Shown: one piece after another, positions 15,576 through 25,471 of the stretch
Layout of the letters: every line of letters begins with the position of its first letter
How positions within the stretch are numbered: position 1 is the first letter of the stretch
Source of the DNA: Oscillospiraceae bacterium
Lineage (GTDB): Bacteria; Bacillota; Clostridia; Oscillospirales; Ruminococcaceae
Assembly: GCA_022787085.1 (NCBI GenBank)
Contig: JALFVE010000028.1
Span: forward strand, 62,001-126,000
Length of the DNA: 64,000 nucleotides
Direction: 5' to 3'
The notes under the pieces: generated by a model
What the model was told of the DNA's origin: nothing
Database searches by the model: none
What the model saw: the letters and a program-made list of their open reading frames with translations, nothing else
Program-made: the position numbers and the translations under genes

Positions 15576-17252
15576 ATGGAAAAGACTGCCCCCCTCCCCG
15601 ACATTCCCGACCTGCTCTATCCCACCGCCGAAAAAAGAGAGGCGCTGAACCGCCGCAGGATAGAGCTTTCCGATAAATTTCCCTGCACATTTATGAACGA
15701 TCTGATGACCGATACTCTTGCTTCAATGATATGCCGAAGAAATCCTCAGAATGTGCAGAAGCTTTTTCGTGAAATGTGCACCGACCTTGATGTTATAAAC
15801 TACCGCCTTGACGCTCTCGAAGACGTTATGAACAATCCGAAGCTGTCTCCGTCGCTTCACAATGCGGCTAAAAAGCTTCTGGAGACCGAAGAGAAAAACC
15901 GGGGCGGAAACGGCTCCCCCGACAGCTTCACTGCTCTGGGCGACAGGATAGAAATGCTCGATTCCTATATTGCCTGCATGGAGGAGCTGGACGAGCTTTC
16001 AAGAGAGCTTGGAAGCGGTATCCGCTCCGAGGCGTTCAAAAGCTTTTTTGAGATAATCGGCGGACGCTGCAAGAGCGAGGAATTTGCCAAAATGAAGCAG
16101 GATATCACCGAGCTTAAGGACGCTTTCTCAAAGAAAATTCGCTCGGTAACTGTTGCCATAAATTTCAATGCCGAAATGCGCCCCGTTTCCGCAGGGATAG
16201 TAAGCTATTCCGACAAGCCTGCGGGGGAAAAGCCAAATGTTTTTGACAGGCTTTTTTACAAGAATAATGCTTTTTCCGATACGGTTGTCTCGGGAAAGCT
16301 GCGCTCGGGTCTGCCAAATGAGGACGGTTATTTAAGCGAGGCTGACAAGGCGCTTTTTGATGCTCTGGAAAAGCTTACGTCCTCATACATGAGAAGGCTT
16401 GAAGGCGCTCTGAAAGTCTATGACAGGCTGTCATTTTCAAGGCTTTCCATGCTTTCCGACCAGCTTGAGATATTTGACGGCATTGCCAAAATTGCCGACA
16501 CCTGCGCCGCAAGGGGACTTAAAATGTGCCGTCCCGAATTTACGGACAAGCCCCGCACCGCCGAGCTTACAAACCTTTTTGACCCCTGCTTCTATTTCAA
16601 GGCGGCTGCGGCAAACTCCGATGCAAGGGGCGATGAGCTTGTGGTCAGAAACAGCCTTTCCATGGACGACAGCGGACGCTTTTTTGTTCTCACAGGTGCA
16701 AACAACGGCGGCAAGACCACCTTCCTGCGAGGTGCGGGACTGTGCTTTCTTATGGCGCAGACGGGCTTTTATGTTCCTGCGGAGGGGTATAAGGCAAGCC
16801 TCTGCGACTTCATTTTCACCCATTTCCCAAAGGAGGAGGAGACGGGCATTAATGCAAGCCGATTCACCACCGAAATAAGAGATCTGAAAACTATCAGCGA
16901 CCATATCACCGAAAACAGCCTGCTTCTGATGAACGAATCCATTCAGAGCACCACTCCAAAGGAATGTGCCGAGATCGCCTCCGAGCTTATCAGGATTTTC
17001 TGCATAATCGGGGTGAGGGGTATTTTTGCAACTCACATTACCGAGCTTGCAATGATGTTCGGCGATATCGCAGCAGACCCCGACTGCAGGAGTATTCCCG
17101 TAAGCATTGTTGCCGCTGTGGACGAGAACAGCGGTAAACGCCTTTACCGCATTGGTCGGGGTATGCCATTGAAGCAGAGCTATGCAAGGGATATTTTCGA
17201 TTCCTTCGGGATCAACATTGGTAATGTGCGGAAAAGGGCGCACAGAGGCTGA
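15576..17252 (+). CDS. MutS-family ATPase without mismatch-recognition domain
   Basis: 558 residues. It has a MutS core/lever region (about 30-330) and a C-terminal ABC-type ATPase with Walker A GANNGGKTT (about 374-382). The N-terminal mismatch-binding domain of MutS1 and the Smr domain of MutS2 are absent. The Walker B position reads LLLMNESIQSTTP: the usual Asp-Glu is Asn-Glu, and the ST..P replaces the usual GRGT. The role is unknown; it is more likely a DNA-structure-binding ATPase than a mismatch repair protein. Starts 3 nt after rqcH and is the last gene before the addB promoter. Confidence 0.85.
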   Translation: MEKTAPLPDIPDLLYPTAEKREALNRRRIELSDKFPCTFMNDLMTDTLASMICRRNPQNVQKLFREMCTDLDVINYRLDALEDVMNNPKLSPSLHNAAKKLLETEEKNRGGNGSPDSFTALGDRIEMLDSYIACMEELDELSRELGSGIRSEAFKSFFEIIGGRCKSEEFAKMKQDITELKDAFSKKIRSVTVAINFNAEMRPVSAGIVSYSDKPAGEKPNVFDRLFYKNNAFSDTVVSGKLRSGLPNEDGYLSEADKALFDALEKLTSSYMRRLEGALKVYDRLSFSRLSMLSDQLEIFDGIAKIADTCAARGLKMCRPEFTDKPRTAELTNLFDPCFYFKAAAANSDARGDELVVRNSLSMDDSGRFFVLTGANNGGKTTFLRGAGLCFLMAQTGFYVPAEGYKASLCDFIFTHFPKEEETGINASRFTTEIRDLKTISDHITENSLLLMNESIQSTTPKECAEIASELIRIFCIIGVRGIFATHITELAMMFGDIAADPDCRSIPVSIVAAVDENSGKRLYRIGRGMPLKQSYARDIFDSFGINIGNVRKRAHRG

Positions 17253-17270
17253 TTTTTTTCTGTTACGATT

Positions 17271-17299
17271 TTTACACAGGTCATGTGATATCATATAAA
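17271..17299 (+). promoter_or_regulatory. Promoter of addBA
   Basis: TTTACA (17271-17276), 17-nt spacer, TATAAA (17294-17299), about 33 nt before the addB start codon. Confidence 0.6.
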
Positions 17300-17331
17300 T
17301 TGAAATAAATTTAAAAAGGACGGTCATTATC

Positions 17332-20300
17332 ATGCTCAGATTATTCTGCGGAACCACAGGCACGGGCAAATCCTCCGCTATGATGAAAGCTATCCGCAAG
17401 GAGGCGGAGCTTATCCGGGATTCGGGCGATAACAGAAAAATTTGCGTTGTCGTTCCCGATCAGTTCACCTTTGAATATGAAAGACTGCTCTACAATGCCA
17501 TGGGCTGCGCTCTTTTCAACAGGGGTAATACAGAGGTCTGGTCCTTCTCAAGGCTTGTGAGAGATATTTTCAGCTGCACAGGCGCTCCCGAGGGCGACCC
17601 TGCCGATTCCACCGTTAAAACTGCAATTATGTACAAGGTGATAAAACAGGCGGCTGCCGAGGACGCTCTCCTTTATTACAAAAAACAGGCTGCCCGTCCC
17701 CAGTTCACCGCCACTGCTCTTACCATGATAAGCGAGCTTATCCACAGCGGCATTACCCCCGAGATAATGGCGGCTCTTGCCGAAAAGGCTCCCGATAATA
17801 TCAAGGAAAAGCTCACGGACGTTTCTGTTATCTACGCAAGATATGCGTCGGCTCTCAGTGATACGGGGCTCAGAGATCCCATGCTCGATTCCCGTATTGC
17901 TGCGGAAAATGCTGCGGATAACGGTTATTTCAGGGGCATGAGCATTTACATGGACGAATTCAAGAGCTTTACGGGAGATCAGTACGAGCTTATCAGGGCA
18001 ATGCTCCCTCACTGCGCCGATCTCACCGTTTGCCTCACCACCGATGATCCCGCCGACGAGGGCTTTTCTCCCTTCACTGCCGTTAACAGGACTGCTGCAA
18101 GGCTTATGTATCTTGCGGAAAAATGCGGCGTTAAATCCGTGACCGAAAGCTTTAATCAGTGTATGAGATATAATTCGGCGGGGCTTTCTGCGCTTTCCAA
18201 TAAGCTGATGCGGCTGCCAAGGGCTAAAAATGCGGCTTCGGGAGATGCTGTTACCGTTATCGCCGCTCCCGATATTTACGGCGAATGTGATTACATATGC
18301 TCCGAGATAAAGCGGCTGATCTCCGAAAACAAGGAGCTTCGCTACAGGGATATTGCCGTTCTCGACCGCTCCATGAATGAGGATATATCCATTCTTGCGC
18401 CCTGCTTTGAAAGATATTCCATTCCCTATTATTCCGACAAGAAGCAGTCTGCTGCCCACAAGCGGCTGATGATAATGATAAATAATGCCTTGGAGCTTGC
18501 CGCATCAAAAAGGATATCCACAGAGGCTCTTTTCAGATATGCAAAAACGGGTCTTGCAAATCCTCCCCGTGAATATGAAAAGGACGGCAAAAAGGTTTTC
18601 ATTTACTCCCTTGAGCCGAATAAAGAGCTTTTAAAGCTGGAAAATTACTGCTACATCTGGGACATTGACGGGGAAATGTGGGAAAAGCCCTTCCCCGACG
18701 AGAAAATGGATAAGATCAAGGACGAGCTTTTAAAGCCCATTCGCACCCTGAGAAGCGACTGCCTTGACAAGACGGGCACTGAGATATGCGGTGCGATCCG
18801 ACGTTTCATGGCTTCAATTCCTGCCGAGAACAATCTTCTGAATTTCACCGTTTCCTCCCCCGATGAGGATGAAATGGCAAGCGGCAGCGCCATGCTTGAC
18901 GAAAAGCTTGAAAAACGTGAGAACGAACGTCTTTTATCCGAGCTTGACTCCATTCTTTCGGGGCTTGAAAGGGCTCTCCCCGAAAAAATTTCCCTTTCCG
19001 CATTTCGTGATATCTTCACTCTGAGCGCTGCGGGGATAACCCTCTCCGTTCCTCCCGAGACACTTGACTGCGTTGCGGCGCAGCAGTCCGATCTTGCTCG
19101 CCTTTCTAATCCTAAGATAGTTTTCGTAATGCACGCAAATGACGGCGTTTTCCCGTTTGTTACGGGAGAAAGCGTGACCTTCTCGGAAAGAGAAAGAGAA
19201 TTTTTCAGAAGCTGCGATCACGACCTTTCGGGCGATATCAAAAACCGCATCGAGGAGGAACGCTTCAATGCCTTCAAGGCTTTGTGCAGCCCCTCGGACA
19301 GGCTTTACGTTTCCTATTCCTCCGCAGCCTCAAACGGCTCTCCCATGTACCCCTCGGCGCTTATTTCCGAGATCTGCGGCATACTTGAAAATGTTAATAA
19401 GATCAACACCGATGAGCTTGATATGCTGTTCTTCTGCCGCACTAAGGAGGCTGCCTATGCTGCCGCCACGGAGGGTTTTGACGCTTACAACGAGGATTTT
19501 GCCACGGTAAGATCGGAGCTTTCGGCTGACCCCGTTTATAAGGGCAGATTTGAATACATTGATTCCATAAACACAGGAAGCGGTCACAGCATAAGCGACA
19601 GAGAGGTAATCAAAAAGCTTTACAAGGGCAAGGCGGATATCTCTCCGTCACGCTTCGAGGATTTCAGCAAATGCCCGTTCATGTTCTTCTGCAAAAAGGG
19701 TCTGGAAATTTATCCTCTTCAGAAAAAGGATCTGAATCCTATGATAAGGGGTAATGCCATTCACAAATGTATGCAGGATATTTTTACAAAATTTTCCAAA
19801 GAGGAGTTTATTGCCCTCTCCGAGGACATGATTCTTGAAGAGCTGAAAACCTCTGTTAAAAGCTACATCGACAGCGATCTGGAGGGAGGCTTCGCCAAAA
19901 GCCCCGGCTTCGATTTCTACATGGAGATAATCATCAGGCTGGTGGTCAGGGTCATTCTCAATATGCAGGAGGAAATGAAGCTTTCCGACTTCGTTCCCGC
20001 TGCCTGCGAGCTTCCTCTGGGCAAGGCTCCCAAGGAGGGAAATGCCGTTTCTAAAGAGAAATTCTCCTCCGCCGATAATGATAAATATGCCGAGCTATGC
20101 AAAAAGCTTGCCGAAAATTCCGTCAAGCCCATTGAGGTCAAGACCGAGGACGGCTTTGAGGTCAGCTTCTCGGGAACCGCCGACCGTGCAGACATTTTTA
20201 TTGACCATAATGACGGCGGAAAGATATATCTTCGTATCATCGACTACAAGACAGGCGCTAAGGAATTTGTGAGAGAGCAGCTTGATCTGGGTATTAATAT

Positions 20301-20922
20301 GCAGATGTTCTTCTATCTCTGGGCGATCACCCGAAAGGACGGCGAGAAGGACAGCATTTTCAATCCCGCAGGTGCGGTTTACGCTCACATGAAGGCTCCC
20401 AAGCCCTCCGAACCCAAAAAGGGCATGAAAAACGACCCCATTATTATCGAAAGAGACGCTTTCAGGCAAAGCGGTGAGATCCTCGGCACCGAAAATGTTC
20501 TGAAGGCTATGCAGAAAAATCTTGACCAGCTTGAAAGCGACAATGAGCTTTACATTCCCGCTGAATTTGACCCCAAAAAGGGAAGCGTCGATGTGGGAGG
20601 CAAAAAATACAGCAATGTATTTACCCCCGAAGAGCTTAGTTCGGATATCGCAAAGGCGGATATCCTTCTGAAAAGCTTTGCGGAAGCTGTTGAAAACGGC
20701 GTTATCTCCGCATCTCCTCTCGAGAACAAGAAGCAAAACTGCTCTCTCCCCTGCTCCTTCTGCGATTATTCCGAAATATGCGGAAATTATTCCGAGCCCA
20801 AGGTCAGGGACACCTCACTTTTTGCTGAGGCGCTTGAAAAAGCCGCAGAAGCTCAGAATACGGATATTTCCGACGGCGATACCGATAACTCACAGTCTGA
20901 CCGCAATGCGGATAATGAATGA
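17332..20922 (+). CDS. addB: ATP-dependent helicase/deoxyribonuclease subunit AddB
   Basis: 1196 residues. Walker A CGTTGTGKSSAM at residues 5-16; UvrD-like C-terminal helicase motifs are degenerate, as usual for AddB. The C-terminal RecB-type nuclease has DYKTGA near residue 975. The four cysteines of the AddB iron-sulfur staple are present: Cys near 781 (KCPFMFF) and CSFCDYSEIC near 1141-1150. AddAB processes DNA double-strand ends for RecA loading. An acidic, Asp/Asn/Ser-rich tail of about 25 residues ends the protein. The start has AAAAAGGA upstream; the gene overlaps the extended 5' end of addA by 4 nt. Confidence 0.97.
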   Translation: MLRLFCGTTGTGKSSAMMKAIRKEAELIRDSGDNRKICVVVPDQFTFEYERLLYNAMGCALFNRGNTEVWSFSRLVRDIFSCTGAPEGDPADSTVKTAIMYKVIKQAAAEDALLYYKKQAARPQFTATALTMISELIHSGITPEIMAALAEKAPDNIKEKLTDVSVIYARYASALSDTGLRDPMLDSRIAAENAADNGYFRGMSIYMDEFKSFTGDQYELIRAMLPHCADLTVCLTTDDPADEGFSPFTAVNRTAARLMYLAEKCGVKSVTESFNQCMRYNSAGLSALSNKLMRLPRAKNAASGDAVTVIAAPDIYGECDYICSEIKRLISENKELRYRDIAVLDRSMNEDISILAPCFERYSIPYYSDKKQSAAHKRLMIMINNALELAASKRISTEALFRYAKTGLANPPREYEKDGKKVFIYSLEPNKELLKLENYCYIWDIDGEMWEKPFPDEKMDKIKDELLKPIRTLRSDCLDKTGTEICGAIRRFMASIPAENNLLNFTVSSPDEDEMASGSAMLDEKLEKRENERLLSELDSILSGLERALPEKISLSAFRDIFTLSAAGITLSVPPETLDCVAAQQSDLARLSNPKIVFVMHANDGVFPFVTGESVTFSEREREFFRSCDHDLSGDIKNRIEEERFNAFKALCSPSDRLYVSYSSAASNGSPMYPSALISEICGILENVNKINTDELDMLFFCRTKEAAYAAATEGFDAYNEDFATVRSELSADPVYKGRFEYIDSINTGSGHSISDREVIKKLYKGKADISPSRFEDFSKCPFMFFCKKGLEIYPLQKKDLNPMIRGNAIHKCMQDIFTKFSKEEFIALSEDMILEELKTSVKSYIDSDLEGGFAKSPGFDFYMEIIIRLVVRVILNMQEEMKLSDFVPAACELPLGKAPKEGNAVSKEKFSSADNDKYAELCKKLAENSVKPIEVKTEDGFEVSFSGTADRADIFIDHNDGGKIYLRIIDYKTGAKEFVREQLDLGINMQMFFYLWAITRKDGEKDSIFNPAGAVYAHMKAPKPSEPKKGMKNDPIIIERDAFRQSGEILGTENVLKAMQKNLDQLESDNELYIPAEFDPKKGSVDVGGKKYSNVFTPEELSSDIAKADILLKSFAEAVENGVISASPLENKKQNCSLPCSFCDYSEICGNYSEPKVRDTSLFAEALEKAAEAQNTDISDGDTDNSQSDRNADNE

Positions 20923-20945
20923 TGAACGGAAAGGACCTTGATAAT

Positions 20946-23900
20946 ATGGCGACTAACTGGACTCCCGAACAAACCAACGCTATCGAAGTCAGCGGAAAGG
21001 CGGCTGTGGTTTCCGCTGCGGCCGGAAGCGGCAAGACCGCCGTTCTGGTGGAAAAGCTCCTGAGAATGCTTTCCGACAGCACTGACCGTGTTTCCGCCGA
21101 CAGGATTGTTGTGGTAACTTTTACAAATGACGCTGCCGCTCAGATGAAGCAGAGACTTTGCGCAAAGCTTGCCGAGGCTGCCGAAGCCGACCCCGGCAAT
21201 GACTGGCTCATTACTCAGCAGTCCCTTATCCCCTCGGCAAAGATCTCCACAATTCACTCCTTCTGCTTCGATCTTATCAGGCAGAACGCCGCTCTGCTGG
21301 ATGTGGACCCCGGCTTCAGGGTTCTTGACAGCTCCGAGGCGGATTCCGTTGAGGCTCAGGCTGCAAAAAATGTTATCGGCAGCCGTTTCTCTATGCGGGC
21401 AGATGATATGGCAGAGCTGACCCGCCTTTTCTGCCCCGATTCACAGTCGGAGGATAAGCTTCTGGAAATTATTTCTCACCTGAGAGAAAAATTTCTTGCA
21501 CTGCCCTTCCCCGCCGACATTATGGATAAGATCATTAAAATGTACCGTGATGGAGCGGATGAGCTAAAAACGGTCATTGATTTTGCATCGTCTGCCGATG
21601 ATATAAAAAAGGCAAAGGACAAGCTGATGTCAGACCCACTTGTGGGACGTTATGTTGAAAATGCCAATGCAAGGCTTTTAAAGCAGTTTGATATGCATAT
21701 CAGGGCGGCAAACGACATGATCGCCGAGTACAGCAATATGCTGAACAATATCCCCTCAAACTGGTGCAAGCCCGGCGCTGCTCCCAAGGATGATTTCAAG
21801 GATACAAGGGAAACCAAGGATAAGCTCAATAAGCTTATCTCCGATCTGAACAGCGAGATCCGGCTAATTACGCATTACATAAACATTCTTAATTCAAATA
21901 AGTTCAGAGTCTTTTCCCTTTTGAAGGCTGCAATGCCCTACACCTCCCCAAGATTTAACAAATTCAAGCTTAAATATATTCCTCAGGATGAAACCAAGAG
22001 CGTTGATAAAACCATAAACGCAAACGGTGCTGTTTTCTCCCGCATGAAAGCCTGCCAGAGCGCCACAAAAGCGGCGATCACCAAGCTTACAAACAGCTTT
22101 TCGCTCCCCAGCATTTTAAGAGATTACTCTCTTCACGAAAAAATGTGCAGCCTGCTTTTTGAGCTTATCAAGGATATCCTTCTGGAGGAAGCTAAGCTCA
22201 AGAGCGAGAAAAATGCGCTTACCTTCTCCGACGCCGAGCAGCTCGCTGTAGAGCTTCTCTGCAAAAAGGCTCCCGACGGTTCCGTTTCAAAGACCGCTCT
22301 TGCAGAAGAGCTTTCCGATTATTTCCGCATTGTTATGATAGACGAATTTCAGGATTCAACGGCGGTTCAGGAGCTTATTTTCCGTATGCTCTCAAAGGGC
22401 GGCACTGCCGACGCCCCCGGCTCCAATTTCTTTGCGGTGGGCGATGTGAAGCAGTCAATTTACAGATTCCGCTGCTCCGACCCCACACTGTTTCTGGATA
22501 ACCTCAAGGCAAGCTCGGATTATGTAAAGGGCGGAAGCGAAAAACGGGCGAAGATATATCTGAACAGGAATTTCCGAAGCTCTCACGGAGTAGTTGAATT
22601 TGTCAATGCAGTTTTCAGAGCGGTCATGTCAGAGGAAAACGGCGGCGTTGTTTATGACAAAAACGCAGAACTTGCCGAGGGCGCAGGTATCGGTGATATT
22701 TACGGTCCCACCGAGCTTATCGAGCTGCCCTGCTCTTCTGAGATAAATAAAAGATCCGACGATCCCGACAGCTCCGATAATCAGAACACCGCTGCCGATG
22801 ACGCAGGAAGGAAGGACACTGCCGACTCTGCGGCTAAGACCGACGCTTCGGATGACAGCGATGATGAAGAAACCGTTACCTCTCTCGATATCATTGAGGC
22901 AAGATGCGCAGCGATCCGTATCAAGCAGCTGCTTGAAAAGGAAAAGATCACCGAAAACGGCGAGGAAAGAGCGGTCCGTCCCTCGGACATATGTATTCTT
23001 ATGAGAAACACCAAAAAGGCAGGAATTTTCATCGGCTGCCTTGAGGAGCTTGGCATCAGCGCTCAGGGCTCTGCGGCGGAAAGCTATCTCGGCTCAAGAG
23101 AGATATCCATTCTTATAAATCTCCTCAGATGCATTGACAATGTTACTCTGGATATTCCCATGACCTCGGTGCTTATGTCGCCCATGTTCATGTTCACCGC
23201 AGAGGATATCGCCCGTCTCAGGACAGATCACCTGTCCTCGGTCTACAATGATATCCTACTTGCTTCTCAGGGCAAGAAGAACGTTCCCGAGGCGCTGAAG
23301 GAAAAATGCGCAGGCTTTATCAGAACCTTCGGCAGACTGAGAGATCACGCCGCCTGCCACACCGTTTCAGAGCTTATCGGTTTAATTTACAGCAAGACCG
23401 ATTTCATGGCGGTGGTATCCGTTTACAGCGACAGCCTGAAAAAGAAGGCTAATCTTAGGCTCCTTCCCATTCTTGCGGAGAAATTCGGCGAAAACGGTTC
23501 GGGCAGCCTGAACAGCTTCCTGAGAGCGGTGGACGTTATGCTCAGAAACGGCAAGGATTTTGAATCCGCCTCCACTGCAAGATCTATCAGCGAATCCGTT
23601 GAGATAAAAACCATCCACAAGTCCAAGGGACTGGAATATCCCTTCGTTTTCCTCTGCCAGACCCATGTTAAATTTAATCTGTCCGATTGCTACAAGCAGT
23701 CTGTATTCGCCTCTGTCCCGGGAGGCTGCAGCACAGGCTTCAGGATTTTCGAGCCTCAGAGCTATTCACGATTTGAATCCTTCCCGAGAAATGTCCTTTC
23801 CGATATTCTCAGAATGAGCCAGCGGGACGAGGAGATGATGCTCCTTTACGTTGCTCTCACCCGTGCTAAATGCAAGCTTTTCATTACCAGAAGGCATGAG

Positions 23901-24923
23901 AATGAGCCTATGAGCAAACGTGACAAATCTACCGTGGGAATGAAGCGGAAGCAGCTTGCTGAGCTTATCAGCTTCAATAATAACATCCCCGACTGCACCG
24001 CTGCCGTTTCTGCGGCTATGACTATGGCTGAATGGCTGGATATCGCTCTGAGCCTTTTTGGCGATAATAACGGCGTTCTGACCTGCGGAAGCTGCGAGGC
24101 TGTTGTCTCAAAGGGCACTGCCGCTCCCGACAGCACAGATGCGGACAGCACCCGCAAAATTGCCGAGCCCAGCGAGGAAAGAGCTGTGATATTCAGAAGG
24201 AATATTTCTTACGATTATGACGATACCCTGTCCGTTACCGCCTCCAAGCTCACCGTCAGTGAGATCGCAAAGAAGCATGATTTCAAGCCGCAGCATTTCT
24301 TTGCGGAGGAAGCTCCCAAAAAACAGTCCAAAAAGCAGCCTGCGGGAATTTCCGCCGCAGACAGGGGAACTGCTGTTCATGGCTTCATGCAGTACGGAAA
24401 TATTGCCGCTCTCGCCGCTTTGTCCCCCGAGGATAGGCTCACTGCTATCCCCGCAGAAGCGGAAAGACTTTGCAGAAAGGGCTATCTTACCGAATTACAG
24501 GCGTCCTGCGCCGACCCCGAGGTTATCGGCAAATTCCTTGACTCCGAGCTTTGCGGCAGGATAGTCCGCTCGGGAAATGTGATGAAGGAAAGAAAATTCT
24601 TAGTGAAAATTGCCGATCTGTGTATTGATGAAGAAATTCTTGACAATTCGGGTCTGAGGGTTTATAATAATACTGAGGGAATGCTTCAGGGCGTTGCCGA
24701 CCTGCTCTTTGAGGAGGATGACAAGCTTATCCTTGTGGATTACAAGACCGACAGGAACGTTACTCCCGAGGTGCTTAAAGAGCGGTACAGCATGCAGCTT
24801 TACCTTTATGCAAAGGCTCTTTCCCTTATTCTCGGAAAGCCTGTTGCAGAAGCCTATCTTTATTCGTTTGAGCTGGGTACGGCGGTAAGGACGGAGCTTT
24901 CTCCCGAAAATATTATTCTGTAA
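20946..24923 (+). CDS. addA: ATP-dependent helicase/nuclease subunit AddA
   Basis: 1325 residues. UvrD/Rep-type helicase with Walker A SAAAGSGKT (23-31), VVTFTNDAAAQM, DEFQDST (Walker B, about 465), GDVKQSIYRFR, the KTIHKSKGLEYPFVFL motif and LYVALTRAK, then the C-terminal RecB nuclease motif LVDYKTDRN near 1265. It is the main motor and a nuclease of AddAB. The start at 20946 is preferred because GGAAAGGA lies 10 nt upstream; an in-frame ATG at 20919 overlapping addB is the alternative. An Asp/Ser/Ala-rich low-complexity insert (about 600-645) splits the helicase core and looks disordered. Confidence 0.96.
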   Translation: MATNWTPEQTNAIEVSGKAAVVSAAAGSGKTAVLVEKLLRMLSDSTDRVSADRIVVVTFTNDAAAQMKQRLCAKLAEAAEADPGNDWLITQQSLIPSAKISTIHSFCFDLIRQNAALLDVDPGFRVLDSSEADSVEAQAAKNVIGSRFSMRADDMAELTRLFCPDSQSEDKLLEIISHLREKFLALPFPADIMDKIIKMYRDGADELKTVIDFASSADDIKKAKDKLMSDPLVGRYVENANARLLKQFDMHIRAANDMIAEYSNMLNNIPSNWCKPGAAPKDDFKDTRETKDKLNKLISDLNSEIRLITHYINILNSNKFRVFSLLKAAMPYTSPRFNKFKLKYIPQDETKSVDKTINANGAVFSRMKACQSATKAAITKLTNSFSLPSILRDYSLHEKMCSLLFELIKDILLEEAKLKSEKNALTFSDAEQLAVELLCKKAPDGSVSKTALAEELSDYFRIVMIDEFQDSTAVQELIFRMLSKGGTADAPGSNFFAVGDVKQSIYRFRCSDPTLFLDNLKASSDYVKGGSEKRAKIYLNRNFRSSHGVVEFVNAVFRAVMSEENGGVVYDKNAELAEGAGIGDIYGPTELIELPCSSEINKRSDDPDSSDNQNTAADDAGRKDTADSAAKTDASDDSDDEETVTSLDIIEARCAAIRIKQLLEKEKITENGEERAVRPSDICILMRNTKKAGIFIGCLEELGISAQGSAAESYLGSREISILINLLRCIDNVTLDIPMTSVLMSPMFMFTAEDIARLRTDHLSSVYNDILLASQGKKNVPEALKEKCAGFIRTFGRLRDHAACHTVSELIGLIYSKTDFMAVVSVYSDSLKKKANLRLLPILAEKFGENGSGSLNSFLRAVDVMLRNGKDFESASTARSISESVEIKTIHKSKGLEYPFVFLCQTHVKFNLSDCYKQSVFASVPGGCSTGFRIFEPQSYSRFESFPRNVLSDILRMSQRDEEMMLLYVALTRAKCKLFITRRHENEPMSKRDKSTVGMKRKQLAELISFNNNIPDCTAAVSAAMTMAEWLDIALSLFGDNNGVLTCGSCEAVVSKGTAAPDSTDADSTRKIAEPSEERAVIFRRNISYDYDDTLSVTASKLTVSEIAKKHDFKPQHFFAEEAPKKQSKKQPAGISAADRGTAVHGFMQYGNIAALAALSPEDRLTAIPAEAERLCRKGYLTELQASCADPEVIGKFLDSELCGRIVRSGNVMKERKFLVKIADLCIDEEILDNSGLRVYNNTEGMLQGVADLLFEEDDKLILVDYKTDRNVTPEVLKERYSMQLYLYAKALSLILGKPVAEAYLYSFELGTAVRTELSPENIIL

Positions 24924-24968
24924 CGGCGTTTTTTCCCATCGGGAATCATTATTTAAGGCTTTGATTAT

Positions 24969-24996
24969 GCGAAGGGGATGTCAATTTCCCCTTCGC
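24969..24996 (+). other. Strong 10-bp hairpin after addA
   Basis: GCGAAGGGGA (24969-24978) and TCCCCTTCGC (24987-24996) form a perfect stem with an 8-nt loop. The following bases TCTCATTGC are not a T-run, so it is not a classical terminator; it may protect the 3' end of the addBA message or mark a processing site. Confidence 0.5.
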
Positions 24997-25027
24997 TCTC
25001 ATTGCTCCGAAAGGAATGGTCATTATC

Positions 25028-25435
25028 ATGGAACAAAGAAAAGGCACCCGTCCCGCTCCTAAGCCCCTGCCCGCAGGAGCTGTTCTCCTGTCCTCCGTTA
25101 TTCTGGGCGTGAGCATTATTATTGCGGGAACTACCGTTTCAGGCTCGGTGAAAAAGCTCACCGCTGCTGTGGAGGCTCAGACCTTTACTTCAAGCTATGC
25201 CTCTCCCTCAAATATTACCGTTCAGAACTCCGCTTCAAAGAATTATTTCACTGAGACAGAGGCTGCGGCGTATCTTAACATGACCGTTGATGAGATCAGA
25301 GCTGCTATTACCAAGAAAGAGATAAAGGAGTACGTTCAGACCTCCGCGGGATATTCCATTTCCAAGGACGTTCTTGACGATTATTTCGAGCAGAAGGCTT
25401 ACGAAAACCTGAACACTCCCGATTCAGACAGCTGA
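25028..25435 (+). CDS. Membrane-anchored protein with excisionase-like helix-turn-helix domain
   Basis: 135 residues. A basic N-terminus (residues 1-14) is followed by one hydrophobic segment (about 17-38), a Ser/Thr/Ala linker (about 45-72) and a C-terminal domain FTETEAAAYLNMTVDEIRAAI (about 76-96) that matches the HTH_17/excisionase type of winged helix. This layout would put the HTH either inside or outside the membrane; positive N-terminal charges favour N-in, C-out, which would be odd for a DNA-binding domain. The start at 25028 shares the same AAAGGAnGGTCATTATC-ATG context as addB. Function unknown. Confidence 0.72.
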   Translation: MEQRKGTRPAPKPLPAGAVLLSSVILGVSIIIAGTTVSGSVKKLTAAVEAQTFTSSYASPSNITVQNSASKNYFTETEAAAYLNMTVDEIRAAITKKEIKEYVQTSAGYSISKDVLDDYFEQKAYENLNTPDSDS

Positions 25436-25471
25436 TTTTCCGAACCGCAGCATGACAAAAGGGGTGACGCT

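Noticed and set aside
16437-18459. Long minus-strand open frames opposite the MutS-like gene and addB
   Set aside because: Antisense to conserved genes; the translations look like low-complexity reverse-strand products without known motifs.
24969-24996. Hairpin after addA as intrinsic terminator
   Set aside because: The stem is perfect but no T-run follows, so it is listed only as a hairpin.
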